A DNA stretch of 45,209 bases from Planctomycetia bacterium (GTDB lineage: Bacteria; Planctomycetota; Planctomycetia; Gemmatales; Gemmataceae), in the NCBI GenBank assembly GCA_005772955.1, contig SXID01000024.1, positions 1-45,209 of the forward strand, given 5' to 3'. The notes below the pieces were generated by a model. It was not told where the DNA came from, did not search any database, and was given only the letters and a program-made list of their open reading frames with translations. This document shows positions 34,209-43,829 of the stretch, one piece after another; within the stretch, counting starts at the first letter, position 1; each line of letters starts with the position of its first letter. Position numbers and translations under genes: made by a program.

Positions 34209-34379
34209 ATGAGAAAAGCATTGTTGGGTCTGGTGATTGCCTTTGGTTGCACGCTACTCGGTGGGTGTGGTCCGAGCCAGCCGACCAACGACCCCCCGCC
34301 CCCGCCGCAAGACTCCGGCGCGGACAAGAACAAGAAGGCTCTCTTTCCAATCCCGGAGGAGCCGGGGCCAAAGAAATAG
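34209..34379 (+). CDS. 56-residue lipoprotein B, paralogue of lipoprotein A
   Basis: Signal MRKALLGLVIAFGCTLLGGC with lipobox LGGC (Cys20), then GPSQPTNDPPPPPQDSGADK and NKKALFPIPEEPGPKK. Length, lipobox position and the DSG-(G/A)DxNKK segment match the preceding gene. It lies 41 bases after that gene and is followed by a terminator hairpin, so it ends the DUF1559 unit. Confidence 0.7.
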   Translation: MRKALLGLVIAFGCTLLGGCGPSQPTNDPPPPPQDSGADKNKKALFPIPEEPGPKK

Positions 34380-34388
34380 ACCCGTGAG

Positions 34389-34413
34389 CGGAGCGGGCAG
34401 CGTTCCCGCTCCG
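34389..34413 (+). terminator. Terminator hairpin after lipoprotein B
   Basis: CGGAGCGGG (34389-34397) pairs with CCCGCTCCG (34405-34413) around a 7-base loop, ten bases past the lipoprotein B stop. Confidence 0.6.
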
Positions 34414-34513
34414 CCCGTTGCACCGGTCGCCGGCTCTCCCCGGCGGCCGGTGCCGTTTTCGCGTCCGCTGGCGACAATGACCCCGCGCCTGGCCTCGTCG
34501 CAAAGGGTCACAC

Positions 34514-35095
34514 ATGTCCGCTCCCGCTCCCGAATCACTTCTGAACGTTCCCAACCTCCTCTCGTTCGCGCGTGTGCCGCTCGCGGTGGTGGTGTTCGCG
34601 TGCATCGTTCACGAAGCGTGGCTCGCGGGTCTGCTCGTGTTCCTCGTCGCCACCGCGACCGACTGGCTCGACGGTTGGTGGGCGCGGAAGTACGGCCCGC
34701 TCACGCTCGTCGGCCGCAACCTCGACCCACTCGCCGACAAGATTCTCGTGTGCGGCACCTTCATCTACCTGATCCCGGTGGAGAAGGCCGGCATCCTCCC
34801 GTGGATGGTAACGGTGGTGGTGTGTCGCGAGTTGCTGGTGACCGGCATTCGCGGGATGGTGGAAGCGACCGGCAAGAAGTTCGGCGCGGACTGGTTCGGC
34901 AAACTGAAGATGGCGCTCCAGTGCGCGGTGCTGATCGGCGTGTTCCTGATCGCGTGGTTGCGCACAGTGGCCGGTACAGCCGACGCGCTCGCGGTGCTGG
35001 ACCCGGTGCAACTAGTTCTGCTGTGGGCGATGCTCACGGCCACGGTGGGCAGCGGCGCGCAGTACGTCGTGAAGGCCGCGAAGCTGTTGCGGTGA
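34514..35095 (+). CDS. pgsA: CDP-alcohol phosphatidyltransferase (PgsA-like)
   Basis: 193 residues, about 4-6 membrane segments. The CDP-alcohol phosphotransferase motif D-x2-DG-x2-AR-x8-G-x3-D-x3-D is complete: DWLDGWWARKYG followed by LVGRNLDPLADK. The start NVPNLLSFARVPLAV is typical of phosphatidylglycerophosphate synthase, and the overall length matches PgsA. It would join CDP-diacylglycerol to glycerol-3-phosphate in the inner membrane. A different alcohol acceptor cannot be excluded. Confidence 0.83.
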   Translation: MSAPAPESLLNVPNLLSFARVPLAVVVFACIVHEAWLAGLLVFLVATATDWLDGWWARKYGPLTLVGRNLDPLADKILVCGTFIYLIPVEKAGILPWMVTVVVCRELLVTGIRGMVEATGKKFGADWFGKLKMALQCAVLIGVFLIAWLRTVAGTADALAVLDPVQLVLLWAMLTATVGSGAQYVVKAAKLLR

Positions 35096-35118
35096 AGCGC
35101 CAACGGCCGTTGGGACGT

Positions 35119-35310
35119 GATATACTCTACACGACCAGGAATGAGCCAGGCGATTCCAACGAGCCGCGACCACCAGGGAGCGGGAAAGCTAACCGCTCCC
35201 TTGCGGTCGCGGCTCGTTGATACAAACTGTTGCGGGAAAGCTAACCGCTCCCTTGCGGTCGTGGCTCGTTGATACAAACTGTTGTCTCATTCCTGACCGC
35301 GCGGAGTATC
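35119..35310. repeat. Nested palindromic element with 52-bp tandem duplication
   Basis: Outer arms at 35119-35145 and 35286-35310 are inverted repeats sharing CAGGAATGAG and a GATA-CTC end. Inside is the pair AACGAGCCGCGACC.../...GGTCGCGGCTCGTT with GGGAGCGG/CCGCTCCC. The unit CGGGAAAGCTAACCGCTCCC-onward (35181-35232) is repeated immediately at 35233-35284, 52 bp each with one C-to-T difference. The inner sequence recurs at 41137-41198. No coding potential. Confidence 0.85.
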
Positions 35311-35334
35311 ATCGCGGGCGAGGAGGATTCACAC

Positions 35335-35514
35335 ATGCTCACGCTGTACATCGGGGCGCAAAAGGTCGAATGGGCAGACGCCGGACGCGCGCTCGCAGCG
35401 GATGGAATCGATTGGGACGAAGTCGTGATCCGCGACGAAACGGGAGCAGTGCGATGGCGCGTTGAAGCGGTCGAGCAGGAACCGGAACCGCTGATTGTCG
35501 ATGATCGGTGCTGA
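35335..35514 (+). CDS. 59-residue acidic protein of unknown function
   Basis: GAGGAGG is 7 bases or so before the ATG at 35335, a very strong ribosome site. The product begins MLTLYIGAQKVEWADAGRAL, is rich in Asp/Glu and Trp, and lacks signal or membrane segments. The frame extends upstream into the palindromic element, but the ribosome site fixes the start. It lies just downstream of the nested palindrome and 42 bases before the next gene, with which it may be co-transcribed. No family recognised. Confidence 0.65.
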   Translation: MLTLYIGAQKVEWADAGRALAADGIDWDEVVIRDETGAVRWRVEAVEQEPEPLIVDDRC

Positions 35515-35556
35515 CAGCCGCTACAATCTCCCGCGTATCCACTCACGGGAGACACC

Positions 35557-36612
35557 ATGCCCGAACCACTCGGATTCGCACTCGTCGGCTGCGGGATGAT
35601 CGCGCGGTTCCACGCGAAGGCCATTCAAGAGATTCCGTCCGCACGCGTCGCGGCGCTGGTCAGCCGCACAAATGAGAGCGGGAAGAAACTTCTGGCGGAC
35701 ACGGGACTGCCACCATGCCCGATATTCGCGACCGTCGAAGAAGCCGTGAAAGCCAAGGGCGTCGATGCAGTCATCATCACCACGCCCAGCGGCGCGCACA
35801 GCGAGCCGGCGATTGTCGCGGCCCAAGCGGGTAAGCATGTCGTCGTCGAGAAGCCGCTCGAAATCACCGGCCCGCGGTGTCAGGCGATCATCGAGGCATG
35901 CGATCGCGCGAAGGTGAAACTCTGCACCATCTTCCCGTCGCGATTCGGTGACGCGAACAACACCCTCAAGGCCGCCGTGGACGCGGGCCGGTTCGGGCAC
36001 CTCACGCTCGGCGAAACCACCTGCAAATGGTGGCGCACGCAGGCGTACTACGACGAGGGCGGCTGGAAGGGGACGCAGGCGCTCGACGGTGGCGGCGCGA
36101 TGATGAACCAGGCCATACACAACGTCGATCTGCTGCTGTGGATGATGGGCGAAGCCACGCACGTGAGCGGGTTCACGGCCACGCTCGCGCACGAGCGCAT
36201 CGAGGTCGAAGACACGGCGGTCGCGGTGATCCGCTTCGCGAGCGGGGCGCTCGGCGTGATTCAAGCGACGACGAGCGTTCACCCCGGCTACCCGAAGACA
36301 ATCGCGGTTCACGGCGATAAGGGTTCCGCGGTCATCGAGCAAGACGACGTGATGCGCTGGGACTTCACCCCGTCGACGGCCGACGACGCGAAGGTGAAAG
36401 AGCGGTTCGCGCAGAAAGTGGGCGCGACCGGCGGGTCTTCTGATCCAAAGGCGATCAGCCACGAGGGGCACCGGCGGCAACTCGCTGACTTCGTGGATGC
36501 AGTGCAGACGAACCGCGTGCCGAAGGTGGACGGCCGCGAAGGGAAGAAGGCGGTCGATCTGATCTGCGCGATCTACGAGAGCGCCAAGACGGGGCGGACA
36601 GTGGCGCTGTGA
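35557..36612 (+). CDS. Gfo/Idh/MocA-family NAD(P)-dependent oxidoreductase
   Basis: 351 residues. The Rossmann start is FALVGCGMIARFHAKAI. VDAVIITTPSGAHSEPAIVA and HVVVEKPLEIT (the EKP motif) follow, then GGWKGTQALDGGGAMMNQAIHNVDLL, with the histidine and aspartate of the catalytic C-terminal domain (QAIHNVD). The 'WR..YYDEGGWKGT' segment is typical of the sugar dehydrogenase/hydrolase branch. GGGAG precedes the ATG. Substrate unknown, probably a sugar or inositol. Confidence 0.92.
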   Translation: MPEPLGFALVGCGMIARFHAKAIQEIPSARVAALVSRTNESGKKLLADTGLPPCPIFATVEEAVKAKGVDAVIITTPSGAHSEPAIVAAQAGKHVVVEKPLEITGPRCQAIIEACDRAKVKLCTIFPSRFGDANNTLKAAVDAGRFGHLTLGETTCKWWRTQAYYDEGGWKGTQALDGGGAMMNQAIHNVDLLLWMMGEATHVSGFTATLAHERIEVEDTAVAVIRFASGALGVIQATTSVHPGYPKTIAVHGDKGSAVIEQDDVMRWDFTPSTADDAKVKERFAQKVGATGGSSDPKAISHEGHRRQLADFVDAVQTNRVPKVDGREGKKAVDLICAIYESAKTGRTVAL

Positions 36613-36619
36613 TTGCTTC

Positions 36620-36695
36620 TTCGTTTAGCGTTGGCCCCGACGGGGCCGACCTCGCACAAGACGAAGCCGGCCCGTCGGGGCCAACGCTAAACGAA
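36620..36695 (+). terminator. Long terminator-like inverted repeat
   Basis: Arms at 36620-36648 and 36668-36695 pair over 28 bases with one unpaired G; the core is GCGTTGGCCCCGACGGG. It starts seven bases after the Gfo/Idh stop and is followed by AAAAATC. It could be a strong terminator or a palindromic repeat. Confidence 0.65.
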
Positions 36696-36768
36696 AAATC
36701 GCCCGCGCCGTCGGGGTTGTGTGGCTTCCCTTGAGTGCGGTAGAATCGCGCGCTTTAGGAGGCCACAC

Positions 36769-37620
36769 GTGGCGAACGCGCTGCCCGAACCACCGCCGTA
36801 CTTCGACGCGCTCCTGGAGCGGCTCGCGGCTGGTGACCCGGAGGCGACCGCAGCGTTCGGGCGGCACGTCCACTGGGGCTACTGGGCTAACCCCGACGCG
36901 GACCCCGGCACCGGTGCGAACTACGCGGTCGCGGCCGAAGAGTTGTGCCGCCGCGTCTGCGACGTGGCTCCCGTACGTGATGGGATGTGTGTCCTCGATG
37001 TCGGCTGCGGGTTCGGAGGTACAATCGCCAGCCTCAACGAGCGGTTCCAGAACCTTGACATGACGGGCGTGAACATCGACGCTCGCCAACTGGCCCGCGC
37101 CGCGGAGACGTTCACCCCCACGAGCGGGAACCGGGTCGCGTGGGTGGAAGCTGACGCCTGCGCGCTGCCATTCGCGGATGCACAGTTCGACGCGGTGCTC
37201 GCGGTGGAGTGTGTGTTCCACTTCCCAAGCCGCGCCGCGTTCCTCGCCGAGGCCGCGCGCGTACTCAAGCCCAAAGGTCGGCTCGCGCTCTCGGACTTCG
37301 TCCCCACCACCGAGGGACGGGACGCGCTGCGGAAGTATGACAACGGCGGGACAGAGACGCGAGACAGTTACGGGCTGGTGAATGTTTTGTGCGCAGAAGA
37401 CGAGTACCGGGAACTGGCGCGTGCGGCCGGGTTTGGCGTACCGGGGTTCGAGGACATCACCCCGCACACGCTCCCGACGTACAAGTTCATCAGGGATACC
37501 GCCGCTCGCTGGCAGGGAACCCGCGCGACGGCGTACACCCGCGCGACGCGCCGGTTGGAAGTGAGCAGCCGCGTGGGGTGGTTACGGTATGCGATTGTCG
37601 GCGCCACACGCGCCGCGTGA
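36769..37620 (+). CDS. SAM-dependent methyltransferase
   Basis: 283 residues from a GTG at 36769 with GGAGG seven bases upstream. Motif I is CVLDVGCGFGGTIASLNERF; VNIDARQL, ADACALPFADAQFDAVLAVE and VLKPKGRLALSDFVP follow. The domain resembles sterol/tocopherol and small-molecule C- or O-methyltransferases. HVHWGYW near residue 35 is a frequent N-terminal motif of that group. The next gene begins 26 bases after the stop, so they form an operon. Confidence 0.87.
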   Translation: MANALPEPPPYFDALLERLAAGDPEATAAFGRHVHWGYWANPDADPGTGANYAVAAEELCRRVCDVAPVRDGMCVLDVGCGFGGTIASLNERFQNLDMTGVNIDARQLARAAETFTPTSGNRVAWVEADACALPFADAQFDAVLAVECVFHFPSRAAFLAEAARVLKPKGRLALSDFVPTTEGRDALRKYDNGGTETRDSYGLVNVLCAEDEYRELARAAGFGVPGFEDITPHTLPTYKFIRDTAARWQGTRATAYTRATRRLEVSSRVGWLRYAIVGATRAA

Positions 37621-37646
37621 CCGATTGCACGGAGGAGGAGCCACGG

Positions 37647-38630
37647 ATGGCGAAGAAAACTCGTGCCCGCGCTACCGATTACGCGGTCTACCTCGCGGTG
37701 CGGTTGCTCGTGGCGATGGTGCAGATGGTGTCGCCGCGGATCGCCTACGCGGTGGCCGACTTCTTCGCGTGGCTGGCGTTCCTGACCGCGAAGAGCCGGC
37801 GCCGCATCGCGATGGAAAACGTTCACGCGGCATTCCCCGAACTCGCGGCGGACCCAGCCGGCGCCGAGCGACTCGTGCGTGCCATGTACCGCCACTTCAT
37901 CCGCGCCACCGTCGAACTGGTGCTCCTGCCGCGCAAACTGCACCCGACCACGATGCGGAAATACCTCGTTCTGCCGCACGGCTCGGACATGCTCCCGCCG
38001 TACTTGTCCGGGCGGGCCGCGCTGGTGGTCACCGCGCACTTCGGTAACTGGGAGATGGCCGGATTCACGCTCGGGCTGTTCGGGTTCCGCACCTACGCCA
38101 TCGCGAGGGTACTCGATAACCCATATTTGGAGCGGTTCGCTCTCCACTTCCGTCAGCGCACCGGACAAACGATCATCGCCAAAAACGACGACTTTGCTCG
38201 ACTCACGGACGCCCTGAAGGCGGGCGGGAAGGTGGCGACGCTTGCGGACCAGGACGCCGGGCCGCGTGGCGTGTTCGTGAACTTCTTCGGACGCCCCGCG
38301 AGCACGCATAAGGCGATCGCGCTGATGGCGTTGGAGTTCGACGCGGTGATGGTGGTGATCGGTGTGCCACGCGTGAATCGGGCCGATCACCCGCAGCGCG
38401 AGGACTTTGACCCCAGTAGCGCGCTTGCGCCGTTGTATTACGCAGTGAAGTGCGTCGACGTGATCGACCCGCGCGAGTACGCGGACGACCCCAACGCGGT
38501 GAAGCTCATCACCGCGCGTTACACTGCGGCGCTGGAGAAACTGATCCGCGAACACCCGGAGCAGTACTTCTGGCTACACAGAAGATGGAAGCACCAGCCG
38601 AAGGCGAAGACCGCGAAGCAGGCCGCGTGA
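37647..38630 (+). CDS. LpxL/HtrB-type lysophospholipid acyltransferase
   Basis: 327 residues. An N-terminal hydrophobic region (about 14-48) is followed by RRRIAMENVHAAFPELA, the typical start of the domain, and the catalytic HFGNWE (H131, E136; HX4(D/E)). LADQDAGPRGVFVNFFGRPA and the C-terminal EQYFWLHRRWKHQP are also standard. The enzyme adds a secondary acyl chain to a lipid-A-like precursor or related lipid. Lipid A-type genes occur in planctomycetes. GGAGGAGGAG gives a strong ribosome site; it is coupled to the methyltransferase upstream. Confidence 0.9.
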   Translation: MAKKTRARATDYAVYLAVRLLVAMVQMVSPRIAYAVADFFAWLAFLTAKSRRRIAMENVHAAFPELAADPAGAERLVRAMYRHFIRATVELVLLPRKLHPTTMRKYLVLPHGSDMLPPYLSGRAALVVTAHFGNWEMAGFTLGLFGFRTYAIARVLDNPYLERFALHFRQRTGQTIIAKNDDFARLTDALKAGGKVATLADQDAGPRGVFVNFFGRPASTHKAIALMALEFDAVMVVIGVPRVNRADHPQREDFDPSSALAPLYYAVKCVDVIDPREYADDPNAVKLITARYTAALEKLIREHPEQYFWLHRRWKHQPKAKTAKQAA

Positions 38631-38739
38631 CGATTTCGGAATTTCTCGCTCTCCGCGCGTGCGAACCGGCGGCGCGGTGTTACCATCAAACCACATTTCG
38701 CGTGACACGTCGTACCGCATTGGGGCATCGGCGACGCCC

Positions 38740-39071
38740 ATGATCGGCCAAACCACCCGCCGCTTCACCCGGTTGTTCAACGCCACACATAAGTCGAACA
38801 ATCGCCCCCGTCTGAACGTTGAGCTGTTGGAACCGCGCGAGACGCCGGCGCTGGTGTCCTGGTTGCCGAACACGGGCGGGAACTGGCACTCGCTCCAGAC
38901 TACACACCGCCGGTCGCCGCGGAGACGGCACCCAAAGGCCCCGAAGGGCGACTCGTCCCCGAAACGCACGTGTCGTTCACGCCGACGGCCGACGGCGTAC
39001 TCGTGGTGACGCTGACCCCGACAGGCGTCGCCCAGGTGTGGAAGGTGACCACGCCCAAGAAGAAGCCCTGA
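38740..39071 (+). pseudogene. Broken secreted-protein gene with 'LEPR.TPA' N-terminus
   Basis: From ATG 38740 the frame reads MIGQTTRRFTRLFN, then RPRLNVELLEPRETPALVSW, the N-terminal type shared by large secreted planctomycete proteins. After NTGG (about 38880) this frame becomes low-quality. The -1/+2 frame then reads ELALAPDYTPPVAAETAPKG and later THVSFTPTADGVLVVTLTPT, ending KKKP at TGA 39071. Read together this gives about 110 residues with one frameshift. It may be a short gene broken once, or two ends of a longer gene with the middle lost. Confidence 0.55.
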
Positions 39072-39264
39072 CCGCAATCACTTGACCCACGGGGCGATGC
39101 CACGCCCACGGCTTCGCGGTCAGCGCTCTGGCAACTCCGATTACGCCAGTTGGGGTTGCTACCGCCCTTTCAAAGCGGTCGGCGCACGGGTACAACTTAC
39201 CTTCACATTCGCTCCGACTCCGTCCCTCCGCGGGGCAGTCAGTGTTCGTGGGGAATACCACCCG

Positions 39265-40200
39265 ATGACAGCGCGGTTTACTGTTCTCGCCAGCGGCAGC
39301 AGCGGGAACGCTAGCCTGCTCGAACACGATGGTTTCGGCCTCCTCATCGACTGCGGTCTGCACCCGCGATTCCTCACCGCACGGCTCCAGTCGATCGGCG
39401 CAACCTGGGAACGCATCTCGGCCGTCGTCCTCACGCACACGCACACGGACCACTGGAAGGACGCAACCCTCGCCGAGTTCCGCGCCCGCCGCATTCCGAT
39501 GTACGCCCACCCGCAACACTTCGCGTACATGGAGCGGGCCGCTTCGTTCGCCGCGTTCAATGCCGCCGGGCTGACACGCGAGTACGCCGACGGTCGCCTC
39601 ATCGAACTGACGAAGAACCTCACCTGCCTGCCGGTTCGCGTGTCGCACGATTCCGTTCCGACCTACGCGTTCCGCGTCGATGGCCTCGACGCCCAGACTG
39701 GCCCGGAGTGGTCAATCGGGTACGCTTCCGACCTGGGGTGCGGCTCACCGGAGTTGGTCACCGCGTTCGCGGGCGTGGATGTACTCGCGTTGGAGTACAA
39801 CCACGACGAGATGATGGAGCGTGCGAGTTCGCGTCCGCGGTTCCTGGTCGATCGTGTGCTCGGCGACCTGGGCCACCTCTCGAACAAGCAGGCAGCGGAA
39901 CTGACCGCGACCATCGCGGAGCGGTCCGGCGAGGGGTTCCCTGGTCACCTCATTCAGCTTCACCTGAGTAAGGACTGCAACAAGCCAGAACTCGCGGCCG
40001 TAGCCGGGCGTGAGGCGCTGGTTGCGATGAACCCGGCGACGGAAGTCATCACCGCGAAACAGGACGTGGCCGCGAAGACGATTTACCTGGCGCGCCGGGC
40101 GAACGCCGAGAACCGCGCCACGGCGCGGGTGAAGCGGGTTGCGTTAAAGCGCGTCACGGTTCGGCCGTCGCTCCCGGGCTTCGATGGATCTGATTGGTAG
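39265..40200 (+). CDS. Metallo-beta-lactamase-fold hydrolase (WalJ/YycJ-like)
   Basis: 311 residues. It opens TARFTVLASGSSGNASLLE, the usual start of WalJ/YycJ and related phosphodiesterases. The metal site is THTHTDHW (H58, H60, D62, H63), with further ligands in VRVSHDSVPTYAFRV, IGYASDLGCG and ALEYNHDEMM. WalJ-type proteins are 5'-3' DNA exonucleases linked to mismatch repair in other bacteria. The C-terminal 50 residues after NPATEVITA are an extra basic tail. It reads alone. Confidence 0.86.
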   Translation: MTARFTVLASGSSGNASLLEHDGFGLLIDCGLHPRFLTARLQSIGATWERISAVVLTHTHTDHWKDATLAEFRARRIPMYAHPQHFAYMERAASFAAFNAAGLTREYADGRLIELTKNLTCLPVRVSHDSVPTYAFRVDGLDAQTGPEWSIGYASDLGCGSPELVTAFAGVDVLALEYNHDEMMERASSRPRFLVDRVLGDLGHLSNKQAAELTATIAERSGEGFPGHLIQLHLSKDCNKPELAAVAGREALVAMNPATEVITAKQDVAAKTIYLARRANAENRATARVKRVALKRVTVRPSLPGFDGSDW

Positions 40201-40350
40201 CCCTCTCGCAATTTTGGTAATTTGTGCCATTTGCGCCACCCGCTTGCCTGTTCTCCACCAAGGCAGAACCCCTTTGCTTTGCACTTCGCGCCTTCACCCG
40301 GTCGAAACTCCAAGGTGTTGAATCACGTTCGTCCGCACGGAGGCGGGACC

Positions 40351-41088
40351 ATGAAGCGGTTTTACATCGCGGCGGTGGCGCTGTTGTGTGCGGTCGGGTT
40401 CGCACACGCGCAGGACGGCGCGCTCGCGCCGACCGTGCCGGTCGTTCCGCCACCGATGTTGCAGAACGGGAACCTCGTCGCGCCGTCCGGCGGCATGTGG
40501 GGCGCGAGCGGACCGCGCCTGTTTTCGCGCACCACATGGTCGCCCGTGCGCAGTCCGGTCGTCGCAGGTGACATGAACCCCACCGCGCCCGCGACTGGTT
40601 ACCCGATGCCGCCGATGCCGGCCGGCATCGGCGGTGCGGATGGTCTTTGTGGTGCCGCCAGGTGCGGTCTCGCCCGCGGCGGTCTGAACTGGGATCGCAT
40701 GAAGGCGTGGCTGTCCTACCGCCCCTCGAAAACCGAACTGCCGAAGTTGCAACCGACACCGTACGTCCCCCCGCTCCAGGGGATGTTCAGTTGCGCGTCG
40801 GGTTCGGACTGCGTGTCCAGGAACGGATCTCCGCAGCAGCCAGCGTTCACCCCACCCGCACCGCCGATGATGACCCCGCCCGCCAGCGCCGGCGCCGGCG
40901 CGGTGGTGATGCCGCCGCGCGGCACGCAGGGCGCCGTCGTCCAACCGACCTGGCAGGGGCGCACGGTGCCTGCGGCGACCGACGCGGGTATCGCGGGCTA
41001 CCGGTTTGCGCAGCCCGAGAACAAAGCTGCGCAGAAACCGGCCCTGGGGCCGGTGGTGAGCGCGGCCTACCGACCGTGGCAAAAGTAG
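40351..41088 (+). CDS. Secreted proline-rich protein with 'AWLSYRP' segment
   Basis: 245 residues with a signal peptide (FYIAAVALLCAVGFAHAQDG). The rest is Pro/Ala/Gly/Met-rich and low complexity (PPAPPMMTPPASAGAGAVVM). One conserved-looking core stands out, LNWDRMKAWLSYRPSKTELP followed by PPLQGMFSC, which resembles a motif I recall in planctomycete exported proteins. Three cysteines in the first half may form bridges. CGGAGG precedes the ATG. Function unknown. Confidence 0.7.
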   Translation: MKRFYIAAVALLCAVGFAHAQDGALAPTVPVVPPPMLQNGNLVAPSGGMWGASGPRLFSRTTWSPVRSPVVAGDMNPTAPATGYPMPPMPAGIGGADGLCGAARCGLARGGLNWDRMKAWLSYRPSKTELPKLQPTPYVPPLQGMFSCASGSDCVSRNGSPQQPAFTPPAPPMMTPPASAGAGAVVMPPRGTQGAVVQPTWQGRTVPAATDAGIAGYRFAQPENKAAQKPALGPVVSAAYRPWQK

Positions 41089-41103
41089 GGCAAAGGAGTG
41101 GCC

Positions 41104-41233
41104 GATAGAGCGCTTTCCGGAAATGCGTAGCACCTCAACGAACCGCGACCGCAAGGGAGCGGCAAAGCTCAACCACTCCCTTGCGGTCGCGGCTCGTTAA
41201 ACAACGCTACACCGTTCCCAAACGCGCTCTAGC
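41104..41233. repeat. Nested palindromic element, second copy
   Basis: Outer arms GATAGAGCGC... (41104-41132) and ...GCGCTCTAGC (41205-41233) pair. Inside, AACGAACCGCGACCGCAAGG (41137 on) pairs with CCTTGCGGTCGCGGCTCGTT ending at 41198. The inner core matches the element at 35.2 kb, while the outer arms differ. Confidence 0.75.
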
Positions 41234-41235
41234 AG

Positions 41236-41272
41236 CCCAGGGTCAGCACGCGTCTTGCGTGCTGACCCTGGG
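41236..41272. terminator. Perfect 16-bp terminator hairpin
   Basis: CCCAGGGTCAGCACGC (41236-41251) pairs exactly with 41257-41272 around GTCTT and is followed by TTTCGGG. It lies between convergent genes and could stop transcription from both. Confidence 0.65.
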
Positions 41273-41310
41273 TTTCGGGATACAACTCGTAACGAGAAAG
41301 ACCTGCGAGG

Positions 41311-43455
<2,145 letters not shown>

Positions 43456-43829
43456 GGGTGTACCTCGTGAAGAGAAGAACCTCTCCCCCAACCCCCTCCC
43501 CTAAAAAGGGAGAGGGCAGAACCAAACACAGCGGCGCGAGCGCTACTGTCTTCTGCCGAAAGCCCCTCCTTCTTAGAGGGGAGGCAGGGGGAGGGGTTGA
43601 TTGCTCGTGCGCCGAGATTACGGCACGCGAAGCCGCGCGTCAATCGGGTGGGCTTGCCGAAACACGGGTGTGGTCGTTATTATTCCTATCTTCGGCACTG
43701 CACGTTATTTCAGCCGGCTCTCGCGTGATCTGCCGACACGCGGCAAGGCCCGGCCCGTGAAATTCGGACCGCACCGCACACTCCCCATTTCGTGGGTGTA
43801 TCGGTCGTTTAGGTCCGCGGGAGTCAGAC
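43456..43829. other. 374-bp divergent intergenic region
   Basis: It contains the palindromic element at 43482-43599 and then about 230 bases that should carry the promoter of the TPR/alpha-CTD gene. TTATTATTCCTAT around 43678 is the only AT-rich patch and may be a -10 region, at low confidence. No gene was seen. Confidence 0.4.
43482..43599. repeat. Palindromic intergenic element (CCCCTCCC type)
   Basis: Arms at about 43482-43521 and 43550-43599 pair imperfectly through CAACCCC(C)TCCCC and GGCAGAA. A small GGCGCGAGCGC loop lies inside. It is the same class as the elements at 9.9 and 24.0 kb and starts 27 bases upstream of the hydrolase start. Confidence 0.65.

Noticed and set aside
35181-35284. 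CRISPR array
   Set aside because: Only two abutting copies without spacers and no cas genes; it is a tandem duplication.
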